Positions 61,747 through 64,000 of a DNA stretch of 64,000 nucleotides are shown in pieces. Both the position numbers and the translations under genes were made by a program. The notes beneath the pieces were generated by a model that was given only the letters and a program-made list of their open reading frames with translations, did not search any database and was not told the DNA's origin. Source of the DNA: Pseudomonas sp. H3(2019) (GTDB lineage: Bacteria; Pseudomonadota; Gammaproteobacteria; Pseudomonadales; Pseudomonadaceae); contig NZ_VMSG01000003.1 in NCBI RefSeq assembly GCF_007713465.1, forward strand, positions 186,001-250,000. The letters run 5' to 3'. The stretch's first letter is position 1; every line of letters starts with the position of its first letter.

Positions 61747-62868
61747 TCAGCGCTTGCGCAGAATCACGCTGCCAATCGAATAACCGGCACCAAACGAGCT
61801 CAGTACCGCCAGCGAACCGGCTGGCAAATCGTCCTGGTTCTTGTGAAAGGCAATCACGGAACCTGCAGAGCTGGTGTTGGCATACGTGTCGAGAATCACC
61901 GGGGCTTCTTCTTCGGTGGCTTCGCGGCCCAGCAGCTTCTTGACGATCAGGTGGTTCATGCTGAGGTTGGCCTGGTGCAGCCAGAAACGCTTCACGTCGC
62001 TGACGTTCAGCTTGTTCTCGTCCAGGTGGGTGGCGATCAGCTCCGCGACCATCGGGCAGACATCGCGGAACACCTTGCGACCTTCCTGGACGAAGAGTTT
62101 GTCACGGGCACCGATGCCCTCTTCCGCCGCGCGGTTAAGGAAGCCGAAGTTGTTGCGAATATTGTTGGAGAACTTGGTCAGCAACTTGGTGCTGACAATG
62201 TCGAACTGGTACTTGGACGTGGCCAGGTCGGCACGTTCAATGATTACCGCAGTGGCGGCGTCACCGAAGATGAAGTGGCTGTCGCGGTCGCGGAAGTTCA
62301 GGTGACCGGTGCAGACTTCCGGGTTGACCATCAGGATCGCCCGGGCCTGGCCCAGCTGTACGCTGTTGGTAGCGGCCTGAATGCCGAACGTCGCCGAGGA
62401 ACAGGCCACGTTCATGTCGAAACCGAAACCTTCGATGCCCAGTGCTTCCTGGACTTCGATGGCAATGGCCGGGTAGGCGCGCTGCAGGTTGGAGCAGGCA
62501 ACGATCACCCCGTCGATGTCCGCTGCGGTCTTGCCGGCACGTTGCAAGGCTTGTTCGGCAGCGCCAATGGCCATCTGGCAAAGCACCGACCATTCGTCGT
62601 TGGAACGTTCAGGCAAACGAGGTGCCATGCGCGCCGGATCAAGAATGCCGTCCTTGTCCATGACAAAGCGGCTTTTGATCCCCGAGGCTTTTTCGATAAA
62701 GGCGGCGCTGGATTCGGTCAACGCTTCCACTTCGCCACGCTCGATGGCGTCAGCGTTGTCAGCATTGAACTGAGTGACGTAAGCATTGAAAGACTGCACC
62801 AGCTCTTCGTTGGAAATGCTGTTGGCCGGGGTGTACAGGCCGGTGCCGCTGATGACGACATTATGCAT
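61747..62868 (-). CDS. Beta-ketoacyl-ACP synthase III family protein (FabH2-like)
   Basis: A 373-residue thiolase-fold condensing enzyme. The catalytic triad is visible: Cys in NVACSSATF (about 156), His in HQANLSM (about 297), Asn in YANTSSAG (about 331). It resembles P. aeruginosa PA3286, which joins medium-chain acyl-CoA with malonyl-ACP to feed fatty-acid synthesis. The start ATG is 62868; the longer frame is unsupported. It overlaps no neighbour and is followed by the sigma gene. Confidence 0.87.
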   Translation of the reverse strand: MHNVVISGTGLYTPANSISNEELVQSFNAYVTQFNADNADAIERGEVEALTESSAAFIEKASGIKSRFVMDKDGILDPARMAPRLPERSNDEWSVLCQMAIGAAEQALQRAGKTAADIDGVIVACSNLQRAYPAIAIEVQEALGIEGFGFDMNVACSSATFGIQAATNSVQLGQARAILMVNPEVCTGHLNFRDRDSHFIFGDAATAVIIERADLATSKYQFDIVSTKLLTKFSNNIRNNFGFLNRAAEEGIGARDKLFVQEGRKVFRDVCPMVAELIATHLDENKLNVSDVKRFWLHQANLSMNHLIVKKLLGREATEEEAPVILDTYANTSSAGSVIAFHKNQDDLPAGSLAVLSSFGAGYSIGSVILRKR

Positions 62869-63012
62869 GGTCGTTTCTCTAATCCGTTCAGGCAGAAAGT
62901 GTTGGCACCGACGTACCAACACATAAAGGGTCTATACCGTCAAAGAGCATCAACCTGGCATCGCGTTATTCCGATCCGCCCGGGTTGCGAGGCTCAAATA
63001 TGCGGGGCCGGT

Positions 63013-63040
63013 GTTTATGACGGCGAAGTTTGCCATAAAC
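63013..63040. promoter_or_regulatory. Inverted repeat upstream of fabH2-like gene
   Basis: GTTTATG and CATAAAC are perfect 7-bp arms separated by 14 bases, about 145-172 bases upstream of the FabH2-like start. It may be an operator, but no regulator is identified. Confidence 0.35.
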
Positions 63041-63085
63041 ATTGGCGTTTGGCCCCTTTTGCTGGATCAAACGCTCCCACAGGGT

Positions 63086-64000
63086 TTACGGTTCGACTTG
63101 CGCCCATTGCTTGCTCAAGCGTTTGTCGGAGATCGGCACCTTGGTCCCCAATTGCTGGGCGAACAGCGAAACCCGGTATTCCTCCAGCCACCAGCGATAG
63201 AGTTCAAGCTGCGGATCGCGCTTGCCTTCCTGCGCGTGCTTGTTGGCGCGGGTCTGGTATTGGCTCCAGAGACCGGACAATTCGCCGCTCCAGACCCGGT
63301 CCTTCTGCACCTGAGCGCCGAGTTTTTCGAAGCGCTGCTCGACGGCTTTCAAGTAACGCGGCAGCTCCTTGAGCCACTGCATCGGGGTTTCACGGACAAA
63401 GCCCGGATACACCAAATGACTGAGCTGCTGCTTGATGTCATTCAGGGCCACCGCTTGCGCCAGGTCGATCTTGCCTTTGAAGCGTTTCTGCAAACCGTGC
63501 CAGAGCTTGAGCGTTTCCAGCGTCAGTTTCGCCAGACGCTCGGCATGTTCGGTCCACGCACCGCGTTTGCGTTCGGCCAGCGAGGCCAAACCAGCACCAT
63601 CACGCGGCAAACTTGCTTCGCCGTCGAGAATGCAGCTGTCGAGGCTCGCCAGCAGGATGTCTTCCACCAGACTGTCGATACGCCCCAGCTCGCGGTACAT
63701 CAGGCCCAGCTCGGTGAGCCCCGGCAACTTGCCGCGCAAGAATTTTGCCGGCTCGGCCAGTTGCTGCATGAGCAACCGCTGCAACGCCCGACGATGCTGG
63801 AACTCGGCCTCGGCCGGGGTGGAAAAACGCCCTTCCTTAACGGTGCCCGCCTCCTCCACCAGCGCCGGGTAGACCGTCATCGACAGCCCGGCGATCTTCT
63901 GTTGGGTTTTCTCGGCCACCGCAGCAAAGACCTTGGCCTCCACCGGTTGTTGGCTTTTCGCCGTCTGCGGTACCGCCAAAGCAGCCTGGCTGGCCTCGGC
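63086..64000 (-). CDS. hrpA: ATP-dependent RNA helicase HrpA, C-terminal part (5' end outside window)
   Basis: The open frame extends to the window edge, giving about 304 residues of a protein usually near 1300. The segment matches the DUF3418 C-terminal domain of HrpA, ending PQLELYRWWLEEYRVSLFAQ followed by GTKVPISDKRLSKQWAQVE. The helicase motifs lie outside the window. HrpA is a DEAH helicase that rescues stalled ribosomes. Confidence 0.9.
   Translation of the reverse strand, partial: AEASQAALAVPQTAKSQQPVEAKVFAAVAEKTQQKIAGLSMTVYPALVEEAGTVKEGRFSTPAEAEFQHRRALQRLLMQQLAEPAKFLRGKLPGLTELGLMYRELGRIDSLVEDILLASLDSCILDGEASLPRDGAGLASLAERKRGAWTEHAERLAKLTLETLKLWHGLQKRFKGKIDLAQAVALNDIKQQLSHLVYPGFVRETPMQWLKELPRYLKAVEQRFEKLGAQVQKDRVWSGELSGLWSQYQTRANKHAQEGKRDPQLELYRWWLEEYRVSLFAQQLGTKVPISDKRLSKQWAQVEP

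Noticed and set aside
61720..63372. A 550-codon plus-strand ORF opposite the FabH2-like gene
   Set aside because: It mirrors a well-supported condensing enzyme and runs on into intergenic and hrpA sequence; no recognisable domain.

Overview
The window is a chromosomal segment of a fluorescent-group Pseudomonas. Support: GC-rich coding, Pseudomonas-type REP hairpins (53082-53179, 18593-18663, 15767-15813, 26378-26395), and gene sets whose order matches P. aeruginosa as I recall it: gbuR-gbuA-sodium symporter-PA1414-like, and ECF sigma next to FabH2-type ketoacyl synthase. Both edges cut genes: trkH on the left and hrpA on the right. No rRNA, tRNA or CRISPR array was seen.

1-14.9 kb is housekeeping and regulation: TrkH potassium uptake, two AraC regulators, an Mpo1-like membrane protein, an HD-domain protein, an LpxH-type metallophosphoesterase, an EamA exporter, a Rdx/SelW protein, a short FimV paralogue, a 266-bp MITE-like palindromic element, a MarR regulator, RecQ, YecA, YbaN, a LapD-like degenerate GGDEF/EAL receptor and a DTW tRNA-modification enzyme. 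14.9-18.9 kb is the guanidinobutyrate block (LysR, GbuA, sodium:solute symporter) followed by a 42-codon ORF resembling the Pseudomonas PA1414 family, with a candidate Anr box upstream. 18.9-26.4 kb holds a LysR/MFS pair, an EamA exporter, a CvfB-like RNA-binding protein, a small Lys-rich protein, a lipoprotein, a DUF899 protein and a GyrI-like protein.

26.4-50.0 kb is the accessory part. It contains a two-partner secretion/contact-dependent inhibition (CDI) locus read right to left: TpsB transporter (fhaC-like), a 5224-residue FhaB/CdiA exoprotein, and a 77-residue downstream ORF coupled to it by an ATGA overlap, the likely immunity gene. The exoprotein has TPS, FHA-1 and FHA-2-like regions and a short variable C-terminal tip. 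Further downstream (26.5-32.3 kb) lie AT-rich orphan genes (an RDD protein, an 86-residue ORF), two lipoproteins, a decayed fhaB fragment carrying a stop and an internal deletion, a DUF3077 pair, a GST/YafY divergent pair with matching palindromes, and two inverted copies of a hairpin element. This looks like a hotspot where CDI tips and cargo have been exchanged.

50-64 kb returns to core functions: a DEAD-box RNA helicase, a YbdG-like mechanosensitive channel, a DMT transporter, AzoR, a LysR/hydrolase/PPIase run, an ABC exporter, a FemAB/GNAT-like protein, an ECF sigma factor with an overlapping zinc-finger gene, a FabH2-like synthase and the C-terminal part of HrpA.

Functional names rest on recognition of motifs and families from sequence alone; no database search was run. 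Start codons were moved from the longest ORF wherever a Shine-Dalgarno sequence clearly favoured a later start.
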